Positions 38,059 through 47,949 of a stretch of DNA of 64,000 nucleotides are shown here, in pieces. Position 1 is the stretch's first letter, and every line of letters begins with the position of its first letter. The translations under genes were made by a program, and so were the position numbers. This stretch comes from Segetibacter sp. 3557_3 (GTDB lineage Bacteria; Bacteroidota; Bacteroidia; Chitinophagales; Chitinophagaceae). The notes beneath the pieces are model-generated. The model saw only the letters and a program-made list of their open reading frames with translations, was not told the DNA's origin and did not search any database. The DNA is taken from positions 124,001 through 188,000 of the forward strand of contig NZ_SMSK01000001.1 in the NCBI RefSeq assembly GCF_004354985.1. Direction: 5' to 3'.

Positions 38059-39300
38059 ATGAAAAACCAAAGATACCTGCTACTCGTTTCGCTTGTGCTC
38101 TTTTATGCCCAACCATCCTATGCGCAAAGTACCACCACACAACTTCAATCATGGCTCCGGGCACCTGCCGGCAAACGTGCTCCAATCAGCGCAGTAAAGT
38201 TTAGCAATAAGCCGCTCAGTAAACAAGAGGCAGCTTCAGCCACGTCATTGCTTTTGGAGGACGCCTACCGAATGCTTCGCGTTGGTCTTGAAAAACAATG
38301 GAAGAACAAGGCCATCATCAGCGATAATGACACGCTCCGATTTGAGTATAAAATATTTGGTGAAAAGCCATCACAAGGACGAAGCCTGTTTATTTCCATG
38401 CATGGCGGTGGTAATGCTGCAGCAAGGGTAAACGACCAGCAATGGAAAAACCAGGTGGGCTTGTATAAGCCATCCGAAGGTGTATACCTTTCTCCCCGTG
38501 CACCCACAAACACCTGGAACCTGTGGCACGAGTCGCATATTGATACCCTTTTTGACAAGCTGATTCATGCCGCAATTTTGTTTGAAAATGTAAACCCCGA
38601 TAAAGTATACATTATGGGCTATTCCGCAGGCGGCGATGGGGTGTACCAGCTCGCACCAAGAATGGCCGATCATTGGGCAGCGGCAGCAATGATGGCCGGT
38701 CATCCAAATGAAACATCTCCGCTGGGTTTACGTAATCTTCCATTTACGATTCATGTAGGCGCACTTGATAATGGCTTCAATCGTAACGAGGTTGCACGGC
38801 GCTGGAGCGTGATGCTGGACAGTCTTGCAAAGGAAGATCCACCTGGTTACAAACACCTGGTGCAGTTGCATGAGAGCCGCCCACATTGGATGAACCGGGA
38901 AGATACCGTGGCAATTGATTGGATGATGCAATACCAGCGCAATACCACTCCCAACCGGGTTGTATGGAAACAGGACGACATGCACCATTCTACTTTCTAT
39001 TGGCTGGCAACACCGGTACAGGCTATAAAAACAGGTGGGGAGGTCGTGGTATCTTACAAAGGAAACGAAGTGACCATTGAAAATAACTACGCAGATACCC
39101 TGTGTATCCGCTTGAGTGATGCCATGATGGATCTCGACAAGCCGGTGACCGTTAACCATAATGGCAAAACCATTTTCAAGGGCAAGGTAAAACGTACCAT
39201 AGGGTTGTTGGAAAAAACAATAGCGGAAAGAAAAGATCCCAAATTGGTCTTTTGTTCGGAGCTTGTTTTCGCAAATGGAAAGGTTACCACTGGTGAATAA
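38059..39300 (+). CDS. Secreted alpha/beta hydrolase (putative esterase)
   Basis: A 413-residue protein. The frame opens at 37921, but ATG 38059 begins a good signal peptide (MKNQRYLLLVSLVLFYAQ, cleavage near SYAQ). The hydrolase signature is YIMGYSAGGDGVYQL with Ser189. Asp237 (GALDNGF) and His276 (ESRPHWMN) are likely triad partners. FISMHGGGNAAARV gives the HGGG oxyanion motif. It probably removes ester groups from glycans or peptides. A short beta-sandwich tail follows (VVSYKGNEVTIENNYADTL). It lies 264 bp after the first hydrolase and before two fucosidases. Confidence 0.82.
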   Translation: MKNQRYLLLVSLVLFYAQPSYAQSTTTQLQSWLRAPAGKRAPISAVKFSNKPLSKQEAASATSLLLEDAYRMLRVGLEKQWKNKAIISDNDTLRFEYKIFGEKPSQGRSLFISMHGGGNAAARVNDQQWKNQVGLYKPSEGVYLSPRAPTNTWNLWHESHIDTLFDKLIHAAILFENVNPDKVYIMGYSAGGDGVYQLAPRMADHWAAAAMMAGHPNETSPLGLRNLPFTIHVGALDNGFNRNEVARRWSVMLDSLAKEDPPGYKHLVQLHESRPHWMNREDTVAIDWMMQYQRNTTPNRVVWKQDDMHHSTFYWLATPVQAIKTGGEVVVSYKGNEVTIENNYADTLCIRLSDAMMDLDKPVTVNHNGKTIFKGKVKRTIGLLEKTIAERKDPKLVFCSELVFANGKVTTGE

Positions 39301-39406
39301 AAAAGCAGCTTACCTGGGTGCAATGTGGTAAAAAGACATTGAAGCGTTCGGACAACAGGAGAACTGCATCAGGTACCCAACGAACCATTGGAATAAAAGC
39401 TAATCA

Positions 39407-40849
39407 ATGATCAGAACCGTTATACTGTTTGTTTTTCTCTTTTTTGTGTTCGATGTTTGCCTGGTGGCCCAGGAAAGTATTCATCCGCAATCAACAGCCT
39501 ATGAGTGGCCAACTGATCCGCAGGTGCGCAACAAACTGGAGCAGTGGCGCGACCTGAAATTTGGTATGATCATCCACTGGGGGCTGTATGCTGTTCCGGG
39601 CATTATAGAATCGTGGTCGATCTGCTCCGAAGATTGGATCGAACGGGATAGCAATTCGAATTACGACGAGTATAAAAACTGGTATTGGGGATTAAAGAAA
39701 GATTTTAATCCCATAAACTTCGACCCCACCCAATGGGCAGCCGCAGGCAAAGACGCCGGGATGAAATACCTGGTTTTTACCACCAAACACCACGACGGAT
39801 TTTGCATGTTCGATACCAAACAAACAGACTTTAAAATATCTAATGGTCCTTTCGCCAGTCATCCCAAAGCCAATGTCGCAAAGGCAGTGTTCGATGCTTT
39901 TCGCGAAAAGGACTTTATGATCGGCGCCTACTTCAGCAAACCAGACTGGCACTCGGAAAATTATTGGTGGCCAAAATACGCAACACCCGACCGCAACAAC
40001 AATTACGACATCACGCGTTTTCCCTGGCGATGGAACGCATTCAAGCAATACACCTATAACCAGTTGAGCGAACTCATGCACGACTATGGGTCCGTCGACA
40101 TTCTCTGGCTTGATGGCGGCTGGGTTCGTCCGCGTGAAACGGTTAACGCAGAGGTATTATCCTGGGGTGCACCCATACCAAAGTGGAGCCAGGACATTGA
40201 CATGCCTCGTATTGCTGCGATGGGTCGGAAGGCCCAGCCTGGTTTGCTCATCGTTGATCGAACTGTTCATGGTCCATATGAGAACTACCAAACACCGGAA
40301 CAACGTATACCCGAAAAGCAACTTGACTATCCTTGGGAGAGTTGTATGACCCTGGCCGATAATTGGGGATTTGTGCCAAATGACCGGTTTAAATCACCGG
40401 CAAAAATCATCCATACCCTCATCGACGTGGTAGCCAAAGGTGGTAGTTTGTTGTTGGGTATCGGCCCGAAACCCGACGGCACATTGCCCCCGGAAGCAAT
40501 AACCCGAATGGCTGAGATTGGCACATGGTTAAAACGAAACGGAGCGGCCATCTACAATACCCGCACGGTAAAGGATTATAAACAGGACAGCACATATTTT
40601 ACCGGGGGTGAGAAAAGCGGGAAGCGGTACGCACTGGTTTGCCTCAAACAAAATGAACTTTTAACCACAACCATCACGTGGAACAACAATCTGCCAAAGC
40701 AGGGAACAACAATAAAGCTGCTGCAATCTGGTGAAACCATCAAATGGAGCACCCAGGGTAACCAGGTTAAACTAACCATGCCGGTTTCATTAGTCAAATC
40801 AAAAGAGCAGTACCCGGCGCTTGCATTTGAGTTTACACCAGCTGAATAA
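39407..40849 (+). CDS. GH29 alpha-L-fucosidase (subfamily A-like)
   Basis: A 480-residue secreted enzyme; the signal peptide covers about residues 1-24 (FVFLFFVFDVCLVAQ). The GH29 barrel is shown by FGMIIHWGLYAVPG near residue 50, KYLVFTTKHHDGFCMFDTKQ, and VDILWLDGGW with the nucleophile Asp236. GSLLLGIGPKPDGTLPPEA is the usual late family motif. The LDGGW form of the nucleophile region suggests the broad-specificity subfamily A. It would remove alpha-linked fucose, for example core or antenna fucose of N-glycans. A C-terminal beta-sandwich follows the barrel. The next gene is 48 bp downstream and probably co-transcribed. Confidence 0.93.
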   Translation: MIRTVILFVFLFFVFDVCLVAQESIHPQSTAYEWPTDPQVRNKLEQWRDLKFGMIIHWGLYAVPGIIESWSICSEDWIERDSNSNYDEYKNWYWGLKKDFNPINFDPTQWAAAGKDAGMKYLVFTTKHHDGFCMFDTKQTDFKISNGPFASHPKANVAKAVFDAFREKDFMIGAYFSKPDWHSENYWWPKYATPDRNNNYDITRFPWRWNAFKQYTYNQLSELMHDYGSVDILWLDGGWVRPRETVNAEVLSWGAPIPKWSQDIDMPRIAAMGRKAQPGLLIVDRTVHGPYENYQTPEQRIPEKQLDYPWESCMTLADNWGFVPNDRFKSPAKIIHTLIDVVAKGGSLLLGIGPKPDGTLPPEAITRMAEIGTWLKRNGAAIYNTRTVKDYKQDSTYFTGGEKSGKRYALVCLKQNELLTTTITWNNNLPKQGTTIKLLQSGETIKWSTQGNQVKLTMPVSLVKSKEQYPALAFEFTPAE

Positions 40850-40897
40850 AGCAAAGCGTTGCGCAGGAGAGCGTGCCATTTGTACCCGCATAACCCA

Positions 40898-42355
40898 ATG
40901 AGAAAACGTATACCATACCTGTTAACCGCCGCATTGATCCTATGCGCAAGGGCGAGCTGGGCGCAGCAACCGGTTGCGCCACCTGCACCATTGTTGCCGT
41001 TGCCTACTGAAAAACAAATGGCATGGCACGAGATGGAAATGAACGCATTTATCCATTTTACCACCAATACGTTTACAGGCCGGGAATGGGGCAACGGCGA
41101 TGAAAGTGAAGCCCTTTTTAACCCAACTGCACTGGATGTTCGTCAGTGGACGAAAACCCTAAAAAGCGCAGGATTTAAAGGGGTAATCCTCACTGCCAAA
41201 CACCATGATGGTTTCTGCCTGTGGCCCAGCAAATTCACCGACCACAGCGTGAAACGGAGTCCATGGAAGAATGGTAATGGCGACGTGGTAAAAGAACTTT
41301 CCATTGCCTGCGAAAGCGACGGATTAAAATTCGGGGTCTACCTGTCTCCCTGGGACCGCAACCACGCAGCATATGGTCAACCGGCATACATCAACTATTA
41401 CCGCAACCAATTGAAGGAATTGTTCACCAACTATGGGCCCGTGTTCGAGATGTGGTTTGATGGTGCAAATGGGGGTAGCGGTTATTACGGCGGGGCAAAT
41501 GAAACCCGCAAGATTAATGGAGCCACTTATTACGACTGGCCAACAACTCTGGACAGTGTTAGGAACATCCAGCCACAGGTGCTGTTCTTCAGCGATGCAG
41601 GACCTGATCTGCGCTGGTGTGGCAACGAGAACGGAACAGCCGGGCTCACCAACTGGAACACCATATCAAATGATACCTTGTATGCAGGCAAGCCCCGTAT
41701 AGAGGGGCTGCTCAACACGGGTGCGGCCAACGGCACAAAGTGGATCCCTGCTGAAGTAGACGTATCGATCCGGCCAGGATGGTTTTACCACAGCAAAGAA
41801 GACACTATGGTAAAAACACCTGAGCGTTTGTTCCAGATCTACTTGTCGAGCGTGGGCCGCGGATCAACCTTGTTATTAAACATTCCACCAGACCAACGCG
41901 GACTATTTCATGAAAAAGATGTAAAAGCGTTGCAGGGATTCCGTAAACTGCTGGATACAGAATTCAAGAAAAATCTTGCTGCCAAAGCGAAAGCAACAGC
42001 CACTTCGTTTCGGGGCAGTGCGTCCATGTTCGGTGCTGCAAAAATTACAGATGGCAAAAAAGAAACTTACTGGTCAACCCATGATGAGGTGAAGGCGGCA
42101 ACCATAAATATTAATCTTGGCCGGCAACAGCAGGTTAAATACATTGTATTGCAGGAGTACATCAGGCTGGGTCAACGCATCAGTAGCTTTACCGTTGATG
42201 TAAAACAAGCCGGGGATTGGAAGCAGGTGGCTGAAGGCACAACCATTGGGTACAAAAGAATATTCAAGATAGACCCGGTAACCACTACGGAGATTCGCTT
42301 GAACATAAAAGAGTCAAAAGCTTGTCCGCTGATAAGTGAGATTGCTATCTATTGA
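40898..42355 (+). CDS. GH29 alpha-L-fucosidase (subfamily B-like) with discoidin-like tail
   Basis: A 485-residue secreted enzyme. I use ATG 40898 (MRKRIPYLLTAALILCARAS WAQ signal peptide) rather than an upstream TTG. Motifs: MNAFIHFTTNTFTGREWGNG, GVILTAKHHDGFCLWPSK, and VFEMWFDGANGGSG with nucleophile Asp188. The FDGANG form is typical of GH29 subfamily B, which prefers alpha-1,3/1,4 fucose as in Lewis-type antennae. The last about 120 residues (from ATSFRGSASMFGAAKITDGK) look like an F5/8 type C (discoidin, CBM32-like) domain. With the neighbouring GH29 it would cover two classes of fucose linkage. Confidence 0.93.
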   Translation: MRKRIPYLLTAALILCARASWAQQPVAPPAPLLPLPTEKQMAWHEMEMNAFIHFTTNTFTGREWGNGDESEALFNPTALDVRQWTKTLKSAGFKGVILTAKHHDGFCLWPSKFTDHSVKRSPWKNGNGDVVKELSIACESDGLKFGVYLSPWDRNHAAYGQPAYINYYRNQLKELFTNYGPVFEMWFDGANGGSGYYGGANETRKINGATYYDWPTTLDSVRNIQPQVLFFSDAGPDLRWCGNENGTAGLTNWNTISNDTLYAGKPRIEGLLNTGAANGTKWIPAEVDVSIRPGWFYHSKEDTMVKTPERLFQIYLSSVGRGSTLLLNIPPDQRGLFHEKDVKALQGFRKLLDTEFKKNLAAKAKATATSFRGSASMFGAAKITDGKKETYWSTHDEVKAATININLGRQQQVKYIVLQEYIRLGQRISSFTVDVKQAGDWKQVAEGTTIGYKRIFKIDPVTTTEIRLNIKESKACPLISEIAIY

Positions 42356-42462
42356 GCGGATTACGAATTGGCGAATTGCGGATTGGCGGATTACTTGTGG
42401 CAAGTCATTCGTAAGATCTAAGATTGACGCATTCAATCGACCGAATGATTTCAGCGGGCTAA

Positions 42463-44814
42463 ATGAAAACGCAACAGATGACCAGAAACATACTATTGAC
42501 GGTTTATAAATTATTAGGATTGCAAGGAGTGCTTACACTACCAAAGCTTTGCATACTTGCAAACTGCCTTGCAGCAGTTGTACTGATTAGCGTATTAAGC
42601 GCGGACAGCTTAGCACAAAATAAATCAGCCCGAACCTATACCCGCTTTGTGGATCCGTATATCGGCACGGGATTTCATGGGCATGTTTTTCTTGGGGCCA
42701 ATGTGCCTTTTGGCGGGGTTCAACTGGGACCGGTGAACATGTCGCAAGGGTGGGACTGGTGCTCTGGTTATCACTATTCCGACTCTACGATTATTGGCTT
42801 TTCGCATACCCACCTCAGCGGTACAGGGATTGGTGATCTCGGCGACATTTTGATAATGCCATTTACCGGCCAGGTGCTGCCGAAAAAGGGTTCGCTCAAT
42901 GATCCCGCAAGTGGTTATTATTCGCTGTTTAGTCACCATGATGAGACAGCAAAACCGGGATATTATGGGGTTAAACTAAAGCGTTACGATATCGATGTTG
43001 CGCTTACCGCGACTAAAAGGGTGGGCTTTCACAACTATACTTTTCCGGCTTCACAAAATGCCGGTATTGTTATCGATCTTAAAGAAGGCATCGGTTGGGA
43101 TCTCGCAACCCAAACCCACATCAGGCGGGTAAACGACAGTACCATTGAAGGATACCGCTATTCCAGGGGGTGGGCACAGGACCAGCGCCTTTATTTTGCC
43201 GCCAGTTTCTCGAAGCCGTTCAAATCGTTTGCCCTTTATGAAGACTCGGTAATGCACGGGGGCGATAGCCTTACCGGCAGAAGGGTAAAAGCCATGATCA
43301 GCTTTGCCACATTCAACAAAGAGCAGGTTATGGTTAAGGTGGGCATATCGCCGGTAAGCATCACCAATGCATTTGCAAACATAAAGGCCGAAGTGCCCCA
43401 TTGGAACTTTAACCAGGTGGTGAAAGCAGCAGATGCAGACTGGAACAGGGAGTTGCGTAAAATTGAAATCAAGACAAAAGACACATCGCGCCTGAAAGTT
43501 TTTTATACCGCGTTATACCACACCATGATCGCTCCTTCAATCTTCAACGACAGCAATGGCGATTACCGGGGTACTGACAAGAAGACCTATAAAGCGGCAA
43601 ACTTTACCAACCTCACTACCTTTTCCTTGTGGGATACTTACCGGGCGGCGCATCCGCTCTTTACCTTATACCAGCGCGATAAAGTGCCCGATATGATCAA
43701 CAGCATGCTCGCGATATATCAACAACAGGGTAAGTTGCCGGTGTGGCACCTGATGGCAAACGAAACCAATACAATGCCGGGCTATAGTGCTGTACAGGTA
43801 ATCACTGATGCTTATCTGAAAGGTATCAAGGGCTTCGATGCGGATCTTGCATGGGAGGCCGTCAAGACCACTGCTATGCAGGATGAACGCGGATTGTCAT
43901 TTGTCAAACAATACGGATTTATACCGGCCGATAGCATGACGGAGTCGGTAGCAATGGGGCTTGAATATGCCATCGCCGACTGGGGCATTGCGCAAATGGC
44001 AAAACGTATGGGCAAAGCTGAGGACCACAAATACTTTACACAAAGAGCGGCCAATTACAAAAACTATTTCAATGCTGAAACTGGGTTTATGCGTGGCAGG
44101 ATCTCAGAAAAAGCATGGCGCGATTCATTTAGTCCTTTCCAGGCTCGTCATATGAAAGACGACTTTACCGAAGGCAACGCCTGGCAATATACCTGGCTGG
44201 TACCACAGGATGTTGAAGGATTAATTCAGTTGCAGGGTGGGGAAGGATCCTTTACCAAAAAATTGGATTCGTTGTTTATCGTCAAGGGCAACATGGGTGC
44301 AGAAGCATCGCCCGATATATCCGGGCTTATCGGCCAATATGCGCATGGAAACGAGCCCAGCCACCACATCACTTACCTCTACAACTATGTTGGTCAACCA
44401 TGGAAAACGGCCGACAAGGTCAGGTTTATTCTCGACAGCATGTACTCCGACCGCTTTGATGGATTATCGGGCAATGAAGACGTTGGCCAGATGTCGGCAT
44501 GGTATGTATTATCTGCGATTGGATTGTACCAGGCCAACCCCATGAATGGAAAATTTCTTGTTGGCAGCCCGGTTGTTGACGAAGCCATCCTCCAGGTAGG
44601 CGATAAAAAAACGTTTACCATTAAGGTGCAAAACAACAGCAGCAGCAATAAATATATTCAACGTATACTGCTTAATGATAAGCCATATAGTAAATCGTAT
44701 GTGCCGTACAAACACATTATTGCAGGCGGAAAAATGACGATTGAAATGGGCAACAACCCGTCGTCAACATGGGGCGTGAAACTGCAGGACAGGCCATTTT
44801 CTGCGTTGGACTAG
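42463..44814 (+). CDS. GH92 family alpha-mannosidase (probably not alpha-1,2)
   Basis: A 783-residue enzyme with a long signal sequence of about 51 residues (ending LSADSLAQ). Family motifs are strong: FVDPYIGTGFHGHVFLGANV and PFGGVQLGP, FSHTHLSGTGIGDLGD, FTEGNAWQYTW with acid E570, YAHGNEPSHHITYLYNYVGQ, and GNEDVGQMSAWYVLSAIG with D673. The position two before D673 is Asn671, unlike the GH92 at 7776. At the site where alpha-1,2 enzymes have His-Glu this protein has Ala613-Glu614, so another linkage such as alpha-1,3 is more likely (inference). Calcium dependence is a family trait. It complements the GH125 gene downstream for trimming branched mannose. Confidence 0.93.
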   Translation: MKTQQMTRNILLTVYKLLGLQGVLTLPKLCILANCLAAVVLISVLSADSLAQNKSARTYTRFVDPYIGTGFHGHVFLGANVPFGGVQLGPVNMSQGWDWCSGYHYSDSTIIGFSHTHLSGTGIGDLGDILIMPFTGQVLPKKGSLNDPASGYYSLFSHHDETAKPGYYGVKLKRYDIDVALTATKRVGFHNYTFPASQNAGIVIDLKEGIGWDLATQTHIRRVNDSTIEGYRYSRGWAQDQRLYFAASFSKPFKSFALYEDSVMHGGDSLTGRRVKAMISFATFNKEQVMVKVGISPVSITNAFANIKAEVPHWNFNQVVKAADADWNRELRKIEIKTKDTSRLKVFYTALYHTMIAPSIFNDSNGDYRGTDKKTYKAANFTNLTTFSLWDTYRAAHPLFTLYQRDKVPDMINSMLAIYQQQGKLPVWHLMANETNTMPGYSAVQVITDAYLKGIKGFDADLAWEAVKTTAMQDERGLSFVKQYGFIPADSMTESVAMGLEYAIADWGIAQMAKRMGKAEDHKYFTQRAANYKNYFNAETGFMRGRISEKAWRDSFSPFQARHMKDDFTEGNAWQYTWLVPQDVEGLIQLQGGEGSFTKKLDSLFIVKGNMGAEASPDISGLIGQYAHGNEPSHHITYLYNYVGQPWKTADKVRFILDSMYSDRFDGLSGNEDVGQMSAWYVLSAIGLYQANPMNGKFLVGSPVVDEAILQVGDKKTFTIKVQNNSSSNKYIQRILLNDKPYSKSYVPYKHIIAGGKMTIEMGNNPSSTWGVKLQDRPFSALD

Positions 44815-45099
44815 TTTGGTGAAGGCAAGGGTGAAACTTTTTTTGTACCCGGCATTTGAAGTCCTATGTCGCTTGTACGGAAGATCGCGACGCAACAAGT
44901 GCAGACTGGGATTAAGCAATGCATAACCGATCAGAAAAAAACCGTTGCCGCGTTATCGCAAAATGCGAACATGTATTTCAACGAGGTCGGCATACCAGGG
45001 TTTAACTGTAGTATGGCTGAATAGCATTACTACAAGTACAAGAGTGCGACGCAACGATGTCGCCACGCATACTTCTGCCGGGATCATAAAAAAACAATC
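44815..45099. other. Intergenic region before GH2
   Basis: The gap of 285 bp ends in copy 3 of the dispersed element (45036-45094). A short CCCGGCATTTGA segment at about 44850 also occurs near 7450. No gene seen. Confidence 0.5.
45036..45094 (+). repeat. Dispersed 59-60 bp intergenic element, copy 3
   Basis: Core GTACAAGAGTGCGACGCAA (45036-45054), tail TGCCGGGATCATAAAAAAA. GATGT after the core pairs with ACTTC with one mismatch. The element ends 5 bp before the GH2 start codon, so it would form the 5' leader of that message. Confidence 0.75.
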
Positions 45100-47775
45100 A
45101 TGAAAGAAGCAGCATACAAATTAGCGTTGGTCTATAAACCCATCTGTTCATTAATCGCTTTGCTTCTGGTAGCAGGCTGCTGCATTCAAGCAAGTGCCCA
45201 AACCCGCTATGAATTGAAAATGGGATGGGTTTGCGCGCCCGTTACAACGATTAAGGCTGACGGCAATTTATTGTCGAACCCGGCGCTTCCATTAACCGGT
45301 ATGAAGCCGGCCGTTGTCCCCGGTACCGTACTTACCACCTTGTTACAAAACAAGCAGGTACCCGATCCTTTCTATGGCATGAACAACGAGCAGATACCGG
45401 ATATTTATACCACGGGCCGGGACCATTATACGTACTGGTTTGTAAAAGACTTCAGGGAAACTTTGCCCGCAGACGGGCAGCAGGTGTGGTTGCAGTTCAG
45501 GGGTGTAAATTATGGATGCGATATCTACCTGAATGGTTCCCGGCTAAACGATACCACTTTTAAGGGCATGTATCTAAGGCAGCAGTACAACATTTCAAAG
45601 CTGCTGCGCAAAGATGGGAAGAACCGCCTTGCCGTGATTGTATATCCACCCGACCCTGTTGGCAACCCAAATGGCGGACAAGGTGGTGATGGGACCATAG
45701 CAAAAAATGTTACGTTGCAATATGTAGCAGGTTGGGACTGGATACAACCTATACGCGATCGCAACACCGGGATTTGGGACAAAGTTTTTATTGAAAAAAC
45801 CGGCAGCATCAACATTCAAAATCCGCATGTGGTTACGGTGGTGCCGGGCACCCGCAAACCGGGTGGATTGCAACAACCCGCAATGATCCATGTTTCTGCA
45901 GAGCTGCTGAATGCAGGCGATAAAACCATCAGCGGCAAACTCAGGTATACTATAGCAGGTGTAAGTATTTCACAACGGGTTAGTCTGCCGGCAAACACCA
46001 ATACGCTTGTCAGGCTGCCGGAAATGATCATGAGAAATCCGAAGCTATGGTGGCCCGCCGGGTATGGTGCCCAAAACCTATACGTGAGCAAGCTGGAGTT
46101 TATTGAAGATGGAAAAGTTGCAGACATGGAAACCATTTCAGTGGGAATCCGGCAGATCAGGCGCGAATGGAATGGGACCACTTTGAGCAGCCAGTTTTCT
46201 GTGAATGGTCAAAAGATATTTATCAAAGGAGGCAACTGGATCATTTCGGATGCTATGTTGCGCCTGTCGGCAAAGCGCTATGATGCAGAGGTACGGCTAC
46301 ATCGCGACATGAATCTTAATCTCATCAGGATATGGGGTGGTGCACTGTTGGAGCGACCGGAATTTTATGCCGCCTGCGACAAATACGGCATGCTCGTGTT
46401 CCAGGACTTCTGGATGTCGGGCGATTGTAACGGGCGGTGGAATGATCCCAGGAAACTCGAGAGCCGGCAGGTACGGCGGCAATACCCGGATGACCATGGC
46501 CTGTTTATCCGTTCCGCTGCCGACGGGATAAAGTTGATCAGGAACCATGCCTCGCTCGCAATCTGGTGTGGTGGTAACGAGATTACACCACCCGACGATA
46601 TCCTGAAGGTGATGAAAGATTCGCTGTTTCCCGCACTGGATGGTACCCGTTACTTTTTTGATTACTCCAATTCCGACAGCATGTCGAAAAACATCCTCAA
46701 TGGTGGAGGTGACGGACCGTATACGATACAACCAACCGATACCTTCTGGAAGTTTCGCACTTACCCGTTTAACTCCGAGGTAGGTTCTGTGGGCCTGGGT
46801 GACTACGAGAGCCTTGAACGTTTTATTCCAAAAGAAAACATGATTGTACCGGAGTATGTGCCCGCGGTTTCAAGCGAGATAAAAGCCGTTGAAAAGGTTG
46901 ACCCTGTTTGGGAATACCACCGGTACATCGGTTATGAAAACTACATCAGCCCCTACGGGAAACCATCAGGTGTCCGCGACTTTGCGCTAAAAGGGCAGTT
47001 GGTGAACTACAACCAGTACCGTTCGCTGATGGAAGGATTCAGCGCACGCATGTGGGACTGGTATACGGGTACGATCATCTGGAAAACTCAAAATCCATGG
47101 ACGGCGCTGCGCGGACAGATGTACGACTATTACCTCGATCCCAATGCCTGCCTGTATGGTTTACGTTCGGGCAGTGAGCCCGTTCATGTGATGTACAACC
47201 CGCTGAATGGCGCACCGATGGTGGTAAACAACAGCTTTGAAAGCTTAAAGCTTCAGCTACTCATAACGGCGGTTGATATGGATGGCAGATCAACTGTACT
47301 GCGACAAGACAACATAGAAATCGGCGCTTCGGCGGTTAAAGACTTTGAGCCGATAAAACGGGAGGTAGACGAATTAAAGAAAAACGATGGCACATTCCTG
47401 TCGATACGTTTGATGAACAACAAGGAATTGGTAAGCGACAATTTTTACTGGTTGCCAAATGAGCAACAACAATATCTCGGATTACAGCACATCGGGCAGG
47501 CTGCAGCTTCGATTACAGCTAGGCGCGTGGGGCAGGGCAAAGTGCAGGTAACAATCACGAACCCGGCGAATGGGACGGTCGCCTTTTTCAACAGGCTGTC
47601 CCTTGTAAATGCACAAACAAAAAAGCGGCTGATGCCGGTGTACTATAGCGACAACTATGTTTCCGTGTTGCCCGGTGAACAAAAAAAGGTCTTGCTTGAA
47701 TATGAAGCCAACGGCAAACCCCTGGTGTCCTTACAGGGGTGGAATGTCAAGGAGCAGTTTGTAAGCATTCAGTAA
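45100..47775 (+). CDS. GH2 family glycosidase, beta-mannosidase/exo-glucosaminidase-like
   Basis: An 891-residue exported enzyme. The N-terminus can be read as a lipobox (LLLVAGC, Cys27) or as a Sec signal ending ASAQ. GH2 architecture: sugar-binding jelly roll (VWLQFRGVNYGCDIYLNGSR), immunoglobulin-like domain, then the TIM barrel with acid/base E494 (IWCGGNEITPPDD) and nucleophile E560 (FNSEVGSVGLGDYE). The FNSEVGSVG form groups it with exo-beta-glucosaminidases and mannosylglycoprotein endo-beta-mannosidases rather than beta-galactosidases. Between GH92 and GH125 genes, cleavage of the core Man-beta-GlcNAc bond of N-glycans is attractive but unproven. Confidence 0.9.
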   Translation: MKEAAYKLALVYKPICSLIALLLVAGCCIQASAQTRYELKMGWVCAPVTTIKADGNLLSNPALPLTGMKPAVVPGTVLTTLLQNKQVPDPFYGMNNEQIPDIYTTGRDHYTYWFVKDFRETLPADGQQVWLQFRGVNYGCDIYLNGSRLNDTTFKGMYLRQQYNISKLLRKDGKNRLAVIVYPPDPVGNPNGGQGGDGTIAKNVTLQYVAGWDWIQPIRDRNTGIWDKVFIEKTGSINIQNPHVVTVVPGTRKPGGLQQPAMIHVSAELLNAGDKTISGKLRYTIAGVSISQRVSLPANTNTLVRLPEMIMRNPKLWWPAGYGAQNLYVSKLEFIEDGKVADMETISVGIRQIRREWNGTTLSSQFSVNGQKIFIKGGNWIISDAMLRLSAKRYDAEVRLHRDMNLNLIRIWGGALLERPEFYAACDKYGMLVFQDFWMSGDCNGRWNDPRKLESRQVRRQYPDDHGLFIRSAADGIKLIRNHASLAIWCGGNEITPPDDILKVMKDSLFPALDGTRYFFDYSNSDSMSKNILNGGGDGPYTIQPTDTFWKFRTYPFNSEVGSVGLGDYESLERFIPKENMIVPEYVPAVSSEIKAVEKVDPVWEYHRYIGYENYISPYGKPSGVRDFALKGQLVNYNQYRSLMEGFSARMWDWYTGTIIWKTQNPWTALRGQMYDYYLDPNACLYGLRSGSEPVHVMYNPLNGAPMVVNNSFESLKLQLLITAVDMDGRSTVLRQDNIEIGASAVKDFEPIKREVDELKKNDGTFLSIRLMNNKELVSDNFYWLPNEQQQYLGLQHIGQAAASITARRVGQGKVQVTITNPANGTVAFFNRLSLVNAQTKKRLMPVYYSDNYVSVLPGEQKKVLLEYEANGKPLVSLQGWNVKEQFVSIQ

Positions 47776-47949
47776 ACCGGGACGGTAATTAGTCGGACGG
47801 GGGCGATCAGCTTTCCAGGGCAGATATAACATGCATTAGTGCTTTCGGTCGCTTGCCCCAGATTGTTCAGGATACTATTCAGCCAGGTTACTATTTGTAC
47901 AGGGTTTATTCATTCGCCATTACTAAATTTATCAATCATCAACTCCTCT

